This document shows positions 35,868 to 45,167 of a DNA stretch of 64,000 nucleotides, one piece after another. Position numbers and translations under genes: made by a program. Positions within the stretch are counted from its first letter, which is position 1; each line of letters starts with the position of its first letter. This DNA is from Tenacibaculum discolor (lineage in GTDB: Bacteria; Bacteroidota; Bacteroidia; Flavobacteriales; Flavobacteriaceae). The stretch spans positions 310,001-374,000 of the forward strand of contig NZ_RCCS01000005.1 of NCBI RefSeq assembly GCF_003664185.1. The letters run 5' to 3'. The notes under the pieces were generated by a model. It saw only the letters and a list, made by a program, of their open reading frames with translations. It was not told the origin of the DNA and searched no databases.

Positions 35868-36713
35868 ATGCGAATTTACCCGATAGAAACAGGAAACTTT
35901 AAATTAGACGGAGGCGCTATGTTCGGCGTAGTTCCGAAAACGATTTGGCAAAAGACAAATCCAGCCGATGAAAACAACATGATCTCAATGGGCATGCGTT
36001 GTATGTTGATTGAAGATGGTGACCGTTTAACACTAATTGACACGGGTATCGGAAATAAACAATCAGACAAGTTTTTTGGGTATTACTATCTATATGGAGA
36101 TTTTTCATTAGACACTTCTTTAGCAAAATATGGTTTCCATAGAGATGATATTACCGATGTGTTTTTAACACACCTACATTTCGATCATTGTGGAGGAGCA
36201 ATCCAATGGAATAAAGACAGAACAGGGTACGAACCAGCTTTCAAAAATGCACGTTTTTGGAGCAATCAGCGTCATTGGGATTGGGCAGTTCACCCAAATG
36301 CGAGAGAAAAAGCATCTTTTTTAAAAGAAAACATCTTACCAATTGAAGAAAGCGGACAACTAAACTTTTTACATCTAAATGCAAAAGATTATGTTGGGTT
36401 TGATGTGCTGTTTAAAGATGGACATACCGAAAAACAAATGCTACCGAAAATAGAATATCAAGGAAAAACATTGGTGTTTATGGCAGATTTATTGCCAACA
36501 GCAGGTCATGTTCCTTTGCCTTATGTTATGGGGTATGATACAAGGCCACTACTTACCTTAAAAGAAAAAGAAGCTTTTTTAAACGAAGCAGCCGATAAGG
36601 AATTTTATCTGTTTTTAGAACACGATGCATACAACGAAGTAATAACAGTAAAGCATACAGAAAAAGGAGTTCGTTTAAAAGAAACATTTAAGTTTACAGA
36701 TATTTTTAATTAA
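35868..36713 (+). CDS. MBL-fold metallo-hydrolase
   Basis: A 281-residue metallo-beta-lactamase-fold enzyme. The dinuclear zinc motif is complete as T-H102-L-H104-F-D106-H107-CGG. Later ligands are likely the His of FKDGHTEKQM, the Asp of VFMADLLP and the His of LEHDAY. Substrate unknown; the group includes lactonases and glyoxalase-like enzymes. A -7-like CATCTTTG ends 5 nt before the ATG. The S8 peptidase gene starts 10 nt after the stop, so they share an operon. Confidence 0.9.
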   Translation: MRIYPIETGNFKLDGGAMFGVVPKTIWQKTNPADENNMISMGMRCMLIEDGDRLTLIDTGIGNKQSDKFFGYYYLYGDFSLDTSLAKYGFHRDDITDVFLTHLHFDHCGGAIQWNKDRTGYEPAFKNARFWSNQRHWDWAVHPNAREKASFLKENILPIEESGQLNFLHLNAKDYVGFDVLFKDGHTEKQMLPKIEYQGKTLVFMADLLPTAGHVPLPYVMGYDTRPLLTLKEKEAFLNEAADKEFYLFLEHDAYNEVITVKHTEKGVRLKETFKFTDIFN

Positions 36714-36723
36714 GATAAAGATT

Positions 36724-38343
36724 ATGAGAGTTTTAAAGCCCGTATTTTACTCGGCAATTGCAGTGGCTACCTTAGCTAGCTGTAAAACAGTAAGCAAAAT
36801 CCCTGTGCCAGCAGGAAGTAATACCGTAGTGAATATTCCAGCAAAAAAAGCTGAATTAACAGACTATGAGCAAGAAAACTGGCAACATTTAGACTTAGCC
36901 ACAGATACAATTCCAGGAATGAGTGTAAATAAAGCCTATGAGTTCTTAAAAGGTAAGAAGCATGTAGGAGTTGTAGTTGGTGTAGTTGATTCAGGAACTG
37001 ATTTAAAACATGAAGACTTAGTTGATGTAGCTTGGGTAAATGCTAAAGAAATAGCTGGAGACGGAATTGACAATGATAAAAATGGTTATGTTGATGATGT
37101 TAACGGATGGAATTTCTTAGGAGATGCTTATAAAGAGCATTTAGAGTATGAGCGTATTTTAATGAAGCCAGAAGTTGCAGATGCTGAAACCTTAGCAGAA
37201 GTAAAAGCGTATCAAGCTGAGAAAATAGCAGAGGCAAAGAAAACAGTTGCTCGTTATGGAGGTTTAAAAGGAATGGTTTCAGATGCTGATAAAGCATTTA
37301 CCAAATACTTTGGAAAATCAACCTATACTAAAGACGAAGTAGAAGCTATCAATACAAATGACGAGATGTTAAGCAATGCAAAAAACTTTGCAACTAGAAT
37401 GTTTGGTTATTTTGATACGCTAGAAGAAGCTAAAGAGTACTTTGAAAAAGGTATTAAAAATGCTGAAAAGACAATAAAAGGAGACAATTTAAAAACTGAT
37501 TACCGTACTGTTGTAGGTGATAATGCATATGATATCAATGATAAGCCAGGGTACGGAAATGGTAATACAGGTCATTCTGAAAAAGGGGAAGCACACGGTT
37601 CTCACGTATCAGGTATAATTGGAGCAGCAAGAGATAATGGTAAAGGAATGAACGGTGTTGCTAATGTTAAAATCATGGCTGTACGTTCAGTATCTGATGG
37701 AGATGAGTATGATAAAGATGTTGCTTTAGGTATTCGTTATGCAGTTGATAATGGAGCAAAAGTAATCAATACAAGTTTTGGTAAAGGATTTTCACCAAAC
37801 AAAGAGTGGGTTTACGATGCAATTAAATACGCAGCATCAAAAGATGTATTAATTGTAAACGCAGCAGGAAATGATGGTAAAAATATTGATGTAGAGAAGA
37901 CTTTCCCTAACGATGCGCCAGATTTAGTAAATGAAGTAGCAGACAACTTTTTAACTATCGGAGCTATGAGTGCTAAGTACAATGAAGAATTACCTGCAAA
38001 TTTCTCTAATTATGGTAAAAAGAATGTAGATGTATTTGCTCCTGGAGTACAAGTATATTCAACAACTCCAGATAATGAATACAAGAAGTTTAACGGAACT
38101 TCTATGGCGTCTCCAGCAGCAGCAGGGGTTGCAGCATTAGTACGTTCTTACTATCCTGAGTTAACAGCAAGTCAAGTAAAGCACATTTTAATGAACTCTG
38201 GAACTAAAATAGATTTAGAGGTTATTAAACCAGGAACAAGAGATGAGAAGGTTCCTTTCTCAGAGTTATCAGTATCAGGACGTGTTGTAAATGCATACAA
38301 TGCAGTTAGAATGGCTGATAGAATGGTAAACGGAAGAAAGTAA
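36724..38343 (+). CDS. S8 family serine peptidase (subtilisin-like) lipoprotein
   Basis: A 539-residue subtilase with a lipoprotein signal (lipid Cys 20, ATLASCKT). The triad is D89 (VVDSGTDLKHED), H291 (EAHGSHVSGIIG) and S460 (NGTSMASPAAAG). Between Asp and His lies about 200 residues, more than in classical subtilisins; roughly 140-260 of it looks helical and charged. No propeptide of usual size is seen between Cys 20 and the catalytic domain. It is likely a cell-surface protease, co-transcribed with the MBL hydrolase. Confidence 0.93.
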   Translation: MRVLKPVFYSAIAVATLASCKTVSKIPVPAGSNTVVNIPAKKAELTDYEQENWQHLDLATDTIPGMSVNKAYEFLKGKKHVGVVVGVVDSGTDLKHEDLVDVAWVNAKEIAGDGIDNDKNGYVDDVNGWNFLGDAYKEHLEYERILMKPEVADAETLAEVKAYQAEKIAEAKKTVARYGGLKGMVSDADKAFTKYFGKSTYTKDEVEAINTNDEMLSNAKNFATRMFGYFDTLEEAKEYFEKGIKNAEKTIKGDNLKTDYRTVVGDNAYDINDKPGYGNGNTGHSEKGEAHGSHVSGIIGAARDNGKGMNGVANVKIMAVRSVSDGDEYDKDVALGIRYAVDNGAKVINTSFGKGFSPNKEWVYDAIKYAASKDVLIVNAAGNDGKNIDVEKTFPNDAPDLVNEVADNFLTIGAMSAKYNEELPANFSNYGKKNVDVFAPGVQVYSTTPDNEYKKFNGTSMASPAAAGVAALVRSYYPELTASQVKHILMNSGTKIDLEVIKPGTRDEKVPFSELSVSGRVVNAYNAVRMADRMVNGRK

Positions 38344-38362
38344 TATAATATTTAGATAGATT

Positions 38363-38397
38363 AAAAAAAGAGCATTGTTATTTGATGCTCTTTTTTT
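38363..38397 (+). terminator. Terminator of the S8 peptidase operon
   Basis: A 13-bp stem AAAAAAAGAGCAT/ATGCTCTTTTTTT (38363-38375, 38385-38397) with a 9-nt loop. Confidence 0.92.
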
Positions 38398-38412
38398 GTT
38401 ATAACAAGTATC

Positions 38413-38817
38413 ATGCAGCTAGAATTTAACAAAAAAACACAGGAATTAACAATTAAAGATGAAGTGCCAATGCATTCATGGCTAATAATCTCTTTGATGT
38501 TAATTAATGGAATTAATATGGGAGTTCAGTTGTATTTAATGAGTTACAAAAACAATGAAACTCTTTTTGTTTTTATGTTTTTACTTGCTGTAGTTTCAGT
38601 AGTAGTAATATTTTATTACATGGTAAAAAGATCATGGAAATCTAAATATCATCTTAATGAAATTGAAGGAATAGAAACAAGAAAAGTCTATGGAAAAGAA
38701 CGAATTTTTCTAAAATTATGTAACGGAAAAAGACGTAGTTTTCCAGTATTAAAAAACGAAAAAGAACTAAGTGATTTTAAGAAAACACTAATCTCAATGG
38801 GAATTAAACTAGTTTAA
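38413..38817 (+). CDS. Two-helix membrane protein of unknown function
   Basis: A 134-residue protein with two adjacent transmembrane helices (about 20-40 and 50-73) and a cytoplasmic-looking C-terminal beta region. I do not recognise a family; the shape recalls small PH-like membrane proteins. It ends 1 nt before the M1 peptidase start, so it is translated from the same message. Confidence 0.7.
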   Translation: MQLEFNKKTQELTIKDEVPMHSWLIISLMLINGINMGVQLYLMSYKNNETLFVFMFLLAVVSVVVIFYYMVKRSWKSKYHLNEIEGIETRKVYGKERIFLKLCNGKRRSFPVLKNEKELSDFKKTLISMGIKLV

Positions 38818-38818
38818 T

Positions 38819-40672
38819 ATGAAGAAAATAATCTTAAGCCTTTTATTGTTACCGGTTATTTCTTGTGCTACAGTAAATAGTACAACTAACAAAATCGTAA
38901 CAAAAACAAAAGTACACAAACAATCTAACAAAGGGTATTGGCAACAACATGTTGATTATACTATGGATATTGATATGAATGTTAAAACATATCAATACAA
39001 AGGAACACAAAAATTAGTGTACACAAACAACTCACCTGATGTATTAAATAAAGTATTTTATCACTTATACTTTAATGCATTTCAACCAAACTCTCAAATG
39101 GATGTTCGCTCAAGAAACATTAAAGATCCAGACAGAAGAGTAGGAGATCGCATTAGTAAGCTATCACCATCAGAAATAGGGTACATTAAAGTTAATTCAT
39201 TAAAACAAGATGGGTCGATAGTAAAACACGAGACTGTTGGAACGATTTTAGAAGTAACATTAAATAAATCAATTCAACCAGGAGAAAGTGTAACGTTTGA
39301 TATGATTTTTGATGCACAAGTACCAAAACAAATCCGTCGTTCTGGGCGTAATAGTGCAGAAGGAGTTGCTTTGTCAATGACACAATGGTATCCTAAAATG
39401 GCAGAATACGATTTTGAAGGTTGGCATACACCACCATATTTAGGAAGAGAATTCCACGGAGTTTGGGGTAATTTTGATGTAACACTTCATATTGATAAAA
39501 ACTATGTAGTTGGGGGAACTGGATATGTGCAGAACCCGCAAGAAGTAGGTCATGGTTATGAAGACAAAACGAAACCATTAAATGTACCTTCAGGAGATAA
39601 ATTAACTTGGAAGTTTACAGCACCAAATGTGCATGATTTTACTTGGGGAGCTGACCCAGAGTTTATTCACGATACGTATAAAATGGATAACGGAATCGAC
39701 TTACATTTCCTATACAAGAAAACATTAGAAGCTGAATATTTAGAAAACTGGAAAAAATTACAGCCTAAAACAGCTGAATTAATGAAGTATTTTAGTGAAA
39801 ATATTGGGCAATATCCATACAAGCAATATTCAGTTATTCAAGGAGGAGATGGTGGAATGGAGTATGCAATGTGTACATTAATTACAGGGCAACGTAAATG
39901 GGGAAGCTTGTTTGGTGTAACTGCTCATGAAATGGCACACACTTGGTTTCAGTTCTTATTAGCAACTAATGAGAGTAAACACCCTTGGATGGACGAAGGG
40001 TTTACGACCTATATTTCAAACAAAGCAGAAAATGAAATTTTAGGAGAAGGAAAAGAAAATCCACATACAGGATCTTACAGAGGCTATAATTATGTAGTAG
40101 GTAACAATTTAGAAGAGCCTTTAACAACACACGCCGACAGATATAACACAAATACAGCATACGGAATTGCTAGTTATTCTAAAGGAAACATTTTTTTATC
40201 TCAATTAGAGTATGTTATAGGAAAAGAAAATGTAGCAAAAACGTTAAAAAAGTATTTTGAAGATTTTTCTTTTAAACACCCAACTCCAAATGATATTAAG
40301 CGCACTGCTGAAAAAGTTTCAGGACTTCAGTTAGATTGGTATTTAAATGAATGGACGCAAACAACACATACTATTGATTATGGAATTAAAGCAGTAAACG
40401 GAAAAGAAATCACATTAGAGCGTATTGGTCAAATGCCAATGCCAATTGATGTTGAGGTAACTTATACCGATGGTTCAAAAGAATCATTCAATATTCCATT
40501 ACGTATGATGCGTGGAGAAAAACCAACCAATGCGACAGTTATTACTGATTGGACTTTTGCACATCCAACATATACTTTTACAACCCAAAAGGATGTAAAA
40601 TCAGTTGAAATTGATCCGTCTAAATTAATGGCAGATATTAACTTAGGAAACAATACATATCCAGTAAAGTAA
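38819..40672 (+). CDS. M1 family metallopeptidase lipoprotein
   Basis: A 617-residue gluzincin aminopeptidase. The zinc site is HEMAH (370-374) with the third ligand E393 (PWMDEGFTTY), and the substrate-recognition GAMEN-type motif appears as GGMEY (345-349). The lipoprotein signal has lipid Cys 16 (LPVISCATV). Bacteroidota have many such secreted M1 enzymes. It is co-transcribed with the small membrane protein upstream; a terminator follows. Confidence 0.93.
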   Translation: MKKIILSLLLLPVISCATVNSTTNKIVTKTKVHKQSNKGYWQQHVDYTMDIDMNVKTYQYKGTQKLVYTNNSPDVLNKVFYHLYFNAFQPNSQMDVRSRNIKDPDRRVGDRISKLSPSEIGYIKVNSLKQDGSIVKHETVGTILEVTLNKSIQPGESVTFDMIFDAQVPKQIRRSGRNSAEGVALSMTQWYPKMAEYDFEGWHTPPYLGREFHGVWGNFDVTLHIDKNYVVGGTGYVQNPQEVGHGYEDKTKPLNVPSGDKLTWKFTAPNVHDFTWGADPEFIHDTYKMDNGIDLHFLYKKTLEAEYLENWKKLQPKTAELMKYFSENIGQYPYKQYSVIQGGDGGMEYAMCTLITGQRKWGSLFGVTAHEMAHTWFQFLLATNESKHPWMDEGFTTYISNKAENEILGEGKENPHTGSYRGYNYVVGNNLEEPLTTHADRYNTNTAYGIASYSKGNIFLSQLEYVIGKENVAKTLKKYFEDFSFKHPTPNDIKRTAEKVSGLQLDWYLNEWTQTTHTIDYGIKAVNGKEITLERIGQMPMPIDVEVTYTDGSKESFNIPLRMMRGEKPTNATVITDWTFAHPTYTFTTQKDVKSVEIDPSKLMADINLGNNTYPVK

Positions 40673-40696
40673 CCTAGATTATATAAAATAATAAAC

Positions 40697-40725
40697 AAAA
40701 GGTTGAAAGCTTGTTTCAACCTTTT
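40697..40725 (+). terminator. Terminator of the M1 peptidase gene
   Basis: A 12-bp stem AAAAGGTTGAAA/TTTCAACCTTTT (40697-40708, 40714-40725) with a GCTTG loop. It lies only 11 nt before the next start codon. Confidence 0.88.
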
Positions 40726-40736
40726 ACTTTTTTAAA

Positions 40737-41276
40737 ATGAAAATAACCAACAGAAATTTACATAGAGATTTAGCGTATTTCTATGTAGGACTAATTATAG
40801 CTTTTTCTTTTTCAGGAATAATCCTTAATCACCGACAAGATTGGTATCCAATGGATTATACTTATGAAAATAAACCTTTCGAGTTAAAAATTCCTTTAGA
40901 GGAAAAAGAACTAACAAAAGAATATATTTCAAATCTAACAAAGGATATTGGAAAATACGAAGGGCATAGAGTTAGAAATGGAAAAATTCGTGTGTATTTT
41001 AAAGATAATATTATTTTAGATGCTGATGCTAAAACAGGTAACGGAACTATTGAGTATAAGAGAAAAGTTCCAATTGTAGGACATTCGATGTATTTACATA
41101 AATCAACAAACAGTTTTTGGGTTTGGTATTCAGATATTTTTGGGATTGCAATGTTGGTAATTGCTATTACAGGGGTTTTAATTCCATTAGGAAAAAAAGG
41201 GTTCAAAGGAAGAGGTTGGAAGCTAGCTGTTGTAGGTATGTTATTTCCATTACTGTTTTTAATATTGTTCTCTTAA
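40737..41276 (+). CDS. PepSY-associated TM helix protein
   Basis: A 179-residue inner-membrane protein. The N-terminal helix with LHRDLAYFYVGLIIAFSFSG and ILNHR is the signature of PepSY-associated membrane proteins. A periplasmic PepSY-like segment (about 45-125) follows, then two C-terminal helices (about 133-153 and 160-178). Relatives are linked to iron uptake or cytochrome functions; no partner is seen here. A glnS promoter follows at once. Confidence 0.82.
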   Translation: MKITNRNLHRDLAYFYVGLIIAFSFSGIILNHRQDWYPMDYTYENKPFELKIPLEEKELTKEYISNLTKDIGKYEGHRVRNGKIRVYFKDNIILDADAKTGNGTIEYKRKVPIVGHSMYLHKSTNSFWVWYSDIFGIAMLVIAITGVLIPLGKKGFKGRGWKLAVVGMLFPLLFLILFS

Positions 41277-41280
41277 TATC

Positions 41281-41315
41281 TTTGGTTAATACATCAACTA
41301 AATTATGTAATTTTG
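41281..41315 (+). promoter_or_regulatory. Promoter of glnS
   Basis: TTTG (41281-41284), a 23-nt spacer, then TAATTTTG (41308-41315), 19 nt before the ATG. The spacer is at the long end of the accepted range. Confidence 0.5.
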
Positions 41316-41334
41316 CACTTCAATTTACGATAAG

Positions 41335-43026
41335 ATGTCAGAAGAAAAGAAATCATTGAATTTTTTAGAGCAAATTGTTGAAGAAGATTTGGCAAATGGA
41401 ATGCCAAAAGAAAATTTGCGCTTTCGTTTTCCACCAGAACCAAATGGATATTTACATATAGGGCATACAAAAGCTATAGGTATTAGTTTTGGTTTAGGAG
41501 AAAAATACAATGCTCCAGTAAACCTTCGTTTTGATGATACAAACCCAGCAAAAGAAGAGCAAGAATATGTAGATGCTATTAAGCGTGATGTAGCTTGGTT
41601 AGGATATCAATGGGAAAAAGAATGTTATTCTTCTGATTATTTCCAGCAACTGTATGATTGGGCAGTTCAATTGATTAAAGACGGAAAAGCATATGTAGAT
41701 AATCAATCTTCTGAAGCTATGGCTGAGCAAAAAGGAACGCCAACGCAACCAGGAGTAGCAGGTCCAAATAGAGACAAAAGTGTTGAAGAAAACTTAGATT
41801 TATTCACACGTATGAAAAACGGTGAGTTTGAAGAAGGTTCTCATGTATTACGTGCTAAAATTGATATGGCTTCACCAAATATGTTAATGCGTGATCCTAT
41901 CATGTATCGTATTTTAAAGAAAGAACACCACCGTACAGGAAGTGATTGGGTGATTTATCCAATGTACGACTGGACTCATGGAGAAAGTGATTATATAGAA
42001 CAAATATCGCACTCATTATGTTCATTAGAGTTTAAGCCTCATCGTGAACTTTACAATTGGTTTAGAGATAATGTGTATGAGTATAGTCAATCAGAATATC
42101 CATTACCACCAAAACAACGAGAGTTCTCACGTTTAAACTTAAGCTATACAGTAATGAGTAAGCGTAAGTTGATGAAATTGGTTGAAGAAGGAATTGTTTC
42201 AGGATGGGATGATCCACGTATGCCAACTATTTCAGGATTACGTCGCCGTGGTTATACACCTGCTTCTATCCGTAGTTTTGTGGAAACAGTAGGGGTTTCT
42301 AAACGCGAAAATGTGATTGACGTGGCGTTGTTAGAGTTTAAAATCCGTGAAGATTTAAATAAAACAGCAAATCGTGTGATGGCGGTTTTAGATCCAGTAA
42401 AAGTGGTAATTGATAATTACCCTGAAGATCAAGAAGAGATTTTAATTGCTGAAAACAATCCAGAAGATGAAAATTCAGGAACAAGAGAAGTTCCATTTTC
42501 AAGAGAAATTTATATAGAGCGTGAAGACTTTAGAGAAGAAGCAAATAAAAAATTCTTCCGTTTAAAATTAGGAAAAGAAGTTCGTTTAAAGAATGCTTAT
42601 TTTATCACAGCTAATAGTGTAGAAAAAGACGAAAACGGAAACATTACCGTAATTCACTGTACGTACGATCCATTAACAAAATCAGGAAGTGGAACGGAAG
42701 AAAGTAAACGTAAGGTAAAAGGAACGTTGCATTGGGTATCGGTAAAACATGCTGTAAAAGCTGAGGTAAGAGCGTATGACAGACTGTTTTCAGATGAGGC
42801 ACCAGACAGCCATAAAGACAAAGACTTCATGGAATTCTTAAACCCTAATTCTTTAGAAAAAATTACAGCTTATGTTGAACCAAGCTTACAAACAGCACAA
42901 ATTGGAGACCGTTTTCAGTTTCAACGTTTAGGATACTTTAATGTAGATGACGATTCAACATCTGAAAGTTTAGTGTTCAATAAAACTGTTGGGTTACGAG
43001 ATAACTGGGCAAAAAAGAACAAATAG
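41335..43026 (+). CDS. glnS: Glutaminyl-tRNA synthetase
   Basis: A 563-residue class I synthetase that charges tRNA-Gln directly. HIGH (41-44 in NGYLHIGHTKA) and MSKRK (274-278) are intact, and the region ending PREVPFSREIYIEREDF belongs to the anticodon-binding barrels. Length matches E. coli GlnRS. Its presence indicates direct glutaminylation rather than sole reliance on the GatCAB route. A strong terminator follows. Confidence 0.97.
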   Translation: MSEEKKSLNFLEQIVEEDLANGMPKENLRFRFPPEPNGYLHIGHTKAIGISFGLGEKYNAPVNLRFDDTNPAKEEQEYVDAIKRDVAWLGYQWEKECYSSDYFQQLYDWAVQLIKDGKAYVDNQSSEAMAEQKGTPTQPGVAGPNRDKSVEENLDLFTRMKNGEFEEGSHVLRAKIDMASPNMLMRDPIMYRILKKEHHRTGSDWVIYPMYDWTHGESDYIEQISHSLCSLEFKPHRELYNWFRDNVYEYSQSEYPLPPKQREFSRLNLSYTVMSKRKLMKLVEEGIVSGWDDPRMPTISGLRRRGYTPASIRSFVETVGVSKRENVIDVALLEFKIREDLNKTANRVMAVLDPVKVVIDNYPEDQEEILIAENNPEDENSGTREVPFSREIYIEREDFREEANKKFFRLKLGKEVRLKNAYFITANSVEKDENGNITVIHCTYDPLTKSGSGTEESKRKVKGTLHWVSVKHAVKAEVRAYDRLFSDEAPDSHKDKDFMEFLNPNSLEKITAYVEPSLQTAQIGDRFQFQRLGYFNVDDDSTSESLVFNKTVGLRDNWAKKNK

Positions 43027-43050
43027 TCTCTAAAGACATAAAAACAAATA

Positions 43051-43088
43051 AAAAATGCTGCTTTTTAACTCAAAAGCAGCATTTTTTT
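43051..43088 (+). terminator. Terminator of glnS
   Basis: A 15-bp stem AAAAATGCTGCTTTT/AAAAGCAGCATTTTT (43051-43065, 43072-43086) with a 6-nt loop and a T tail. The remaining gap to ricT (43089-43255) shows only a weak TATCTTTA at 43127-43134. Confidence 0.92.
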
Positions 43089-43255
43089 TAACAAAAAAAT
43101 CAATTTTCACTTTTCATTAGAATATGTATCTTTACAGATTAAGGATAGTTGTTATAAAGTAAATTTTATGCAGCTGAAAATCAAATAATAAAAATGTTTT
43201 TTGATACTGTAAATACCACAGGTTTAAAAAATATTTCAAAAAAATATACTATCGT

Positions 43256-44692
43256 ATGAGTTGTAGCAGTTGCTCAACTAACAAAAGCGGTGTGCCAAAT
43301 GGCTGTAAGAGTAACGGAAATTGTGCAACAGGCACATGTGGAAGTGGAAATAAACTCGCTGTTTTTGATTGGTTATCAAACATGACTTTACCTTCAGGTG
43401 AAGCTCCTTTTAATATTTTTGAAGTCCGTTTTAAAAATGGACGTAAACACTTTTATAAAAACCCTGAAAACTTAACTCTTTCCATGGGAGATGTGGTTGC
43501 AGTTGAAGGATCTTCAGGACACGATGTTGGTATTGTTTCTTTAGCAGGAGAGCTTGTAAGGGTTCAAATGAAAAAAAGAAAAATTACTGCAGATAGTGAT
43601 GAAGTAAAGAAAATTTACAGAAAAGCCTCTCAAAAAGACATTGATGTTTGGCAAGAAGCCAGAGGAAGAGAGCTAGAAACACAACGAAAAGGAAGAGAAA
43701 TTATTAGCCGTTTAGGGTTAAAAATGAAGCTTTCTGATGTTGAATATCAAGGGGACGGAACCAAAGCTACTTTTTACTATACAGCAGATGAACGTGTAGA
43801 CTTTCGTCAGTTAATTCGAGATTTAGCGAGTGCTTTCTCTATTCGTGTAGAAATGCGTCAAGTAGGAATGCGCCAAGAAGCTGCTCGTTTAGGAGGAATA
43901 GGTTCTTGTGGTAGAGAACTATGTTGCTCTACTTGGCTTACCGATTTTAGAAAGGTAAATACAGCAGCAGCTCGTTATCAACAGCTATCACTAAACCCAC
44001 TAAAATTAGCAGGGCAATGTGGTAAGCTTAAGTGTTGTTTAAACTACGAATTAGATACATATTTAGACGCACTACAAAGCTTTCCTAAACAAGATAAAGT
44101 ACTAAAAACAGAAAAAGGAGATGCTGTTTTCGTTAAAATGGACATCTTCAAAAAGTTACTTTGGTATACCTACAAAGAAGAAAGCTTTAAATGGTATAAA
44201 CTATCGTTAGATCAAGTTCAAGAAATTATAGAATTAAATAAAAATAATGAACTTGCTTTACCGTTAGAAGAATATGAATTAGAGATAACCGAAGAAGTTT
44301 CAGTTGACTTTGAGAATGTTGTTGGTCAAGATAGTTTAACACGTTTCGATACGCCTAAGAAAGGACGTAAAAATACCAGACGCAGAAAAAGAAAACCAAC
44401 AGGTAAAAAGGAAGAAAATAAACAACCTCCTATAAACAAAAGACAAAAGAAAAAGCCACAAGTAAAACCAACCAAAACTGAAGGAGGGCAAAAAACTGAA
44501 AAGAAGAGAGTTGATAATAGGAAGCCAAGACCTAAAAACAACCCAAAAACTAAAAAGCCTAAACCAGAAAGTAAAACAACTGATAAACCACAAGGGCAAC
44601 AAAAGAAACCTAGACCCCCTAGAAAAAAAAATAACAATCAACGTAAAAAAAACAATAGCGATAATAAAAATAACACCAATAATGAAAAGTAA
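43256..44692 (+). CDS. ricT: PSP1-domain regulatory protein RicT
   Basis: A 478-residue protein. In Bacillus the homologue (YaaT) is part of the Fe-S-containing RicAFT complex that affects RNA maturation. The N-terminus is Cys-rich (C3, C6, C17, C23, C28). The PSP1 core (about 60-285) includes GGIGSCGRELCCSTWL and the paired GQCGKLKCCLNYE. The tail from about 350 to the end is Lys/Arg/Pro/Asn-rich, low complexity, and absent in Bacillus YaaT; it may bind RNA. It overlaps the gldH start by 11 nt. The ricT-gldH-PBP1A order is, as I recall, conserved in flavobacteria. Confidence 0.92.
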   Translation: MSCSSCSTNKSGVPNGCKSNGNCATGTCGSGNKLAVFDWLSNMTLPSGEAPFNIFEVRFKNGRKHFYKNPENLTLSMGDVVAVEGSSGHDVGIVSLAGELVRVQMKKRKITADSDEVKKIYRKASQKDIDVWQEARGRELETQRKGREIISRLGLKMKLSDVEYQGDGTKATFYYTADERVDFRQLIRDLASAFSIRVEMRQVGMRQEAARLGGIGSCGRELCCSTWLTDFRKVNTAAARYQQLSLNPLKLAGQCGKLKCCLNYELDTYLDALQSFPKQDKVLKTEKGDAVFVKMDIFKKLLWYTYKEESFKWYKLSLDQVQEIIELNKNNELALPLEEYELEITEEVSVDFENVVGQDSLTRFDTPKKGRKNTRRRKRKPTGKKEENKQPPINKRQKKKPQVKPTKTEGGQKTEKKRVDNRKPRPKNNPKTKKPKPESKTTDKPQGQQKKPRPPRKKNNNQRKKNNSDNKNNTNNEK

Positions 44693-45167
44693 AATTGGCA
44701 TCTTTTTTTTAGTAGCTATGCTATTAGCTTCATGCGACTCAAATAGTGAGTTTGATAACTATATTACACTTCCAAAAAGTGCATGGAATAAAAAGAACAC
44801 AATACAATTTACATTTCCAATTAACGATTCAATTGGTAAGAAAAACCTTTTTATAAACCTTAGAAATAATAAGGATTATGCATACAGTAATCTTTTTTTA
44901 ATTACACAAATGGATTTTCCTGACGGACAAATAATCATAGATACTCTGGAATATGATATGGCAGATGTTACAGGAAAGTTTTTAGGAGAAGGTTTTACAG
45001 ATATTAAAGAAAATAAACTTTTTTATAAAGAAAACATAACGTTTCCCCGCAAAGGAGAGTATACTTTTAAGGTTCGACAAGCCATGCGAAAAAATGGAGA
45101 AGTTGAAGGAATTGAAGAACTAGAAGGAATAACTCATGTAGGGTTTAGAATTGAAAAAATAAAGTAA
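44682..45167 (+). CDS. gldH: Gliding motility lipoprotein GldH
   Basis: A 161-residue lipoprotein (lipid Cys 18, AMLLASCDSN) needed for gliding in Flavobacterium johnsoniae and linked to the GldB-D-H group. Diagnostic segments include INLRNNKDYAYSNLFLIT, LEYDMADVTGKFLGEGFTD and LEGITHVGFRIEK. The frame opens further upstream, but the ATG at 44682 gives the correct signal peptide and overlaps the ricT stop by 11 nt. The stop shares a TAATG with the next gene. Its presence implies gliding capability. Confidence 0.93.
   Translation: MKSKIGIFFLVAMLLASCDSNSEFDNYITLPKSAWNKKNTIQFTFPINDSIGKKNLFINLRNNKDYAYSNLFLITQMDFPDGQIIIDTLEYDMADVTGKFLGEGFTDIKENKLFYKENITFPRKGEYTFKVRQAMRKNGEVEGIEELEGITHVGFRIEKIK

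Noticed and set aside
44511-44681. N-terminal extension of GldH
   Set aside because: The extra 57 codons lie inside ricT and would bury the lipoprotein signal; the ATG at 44682 is the sensible start.
44326-44701. Long minus-strand open frames opposite the ricT tail
   Set aside because: They are shadows of the Lys/Pro-rich repeat coding and have composition unlike real proteins.
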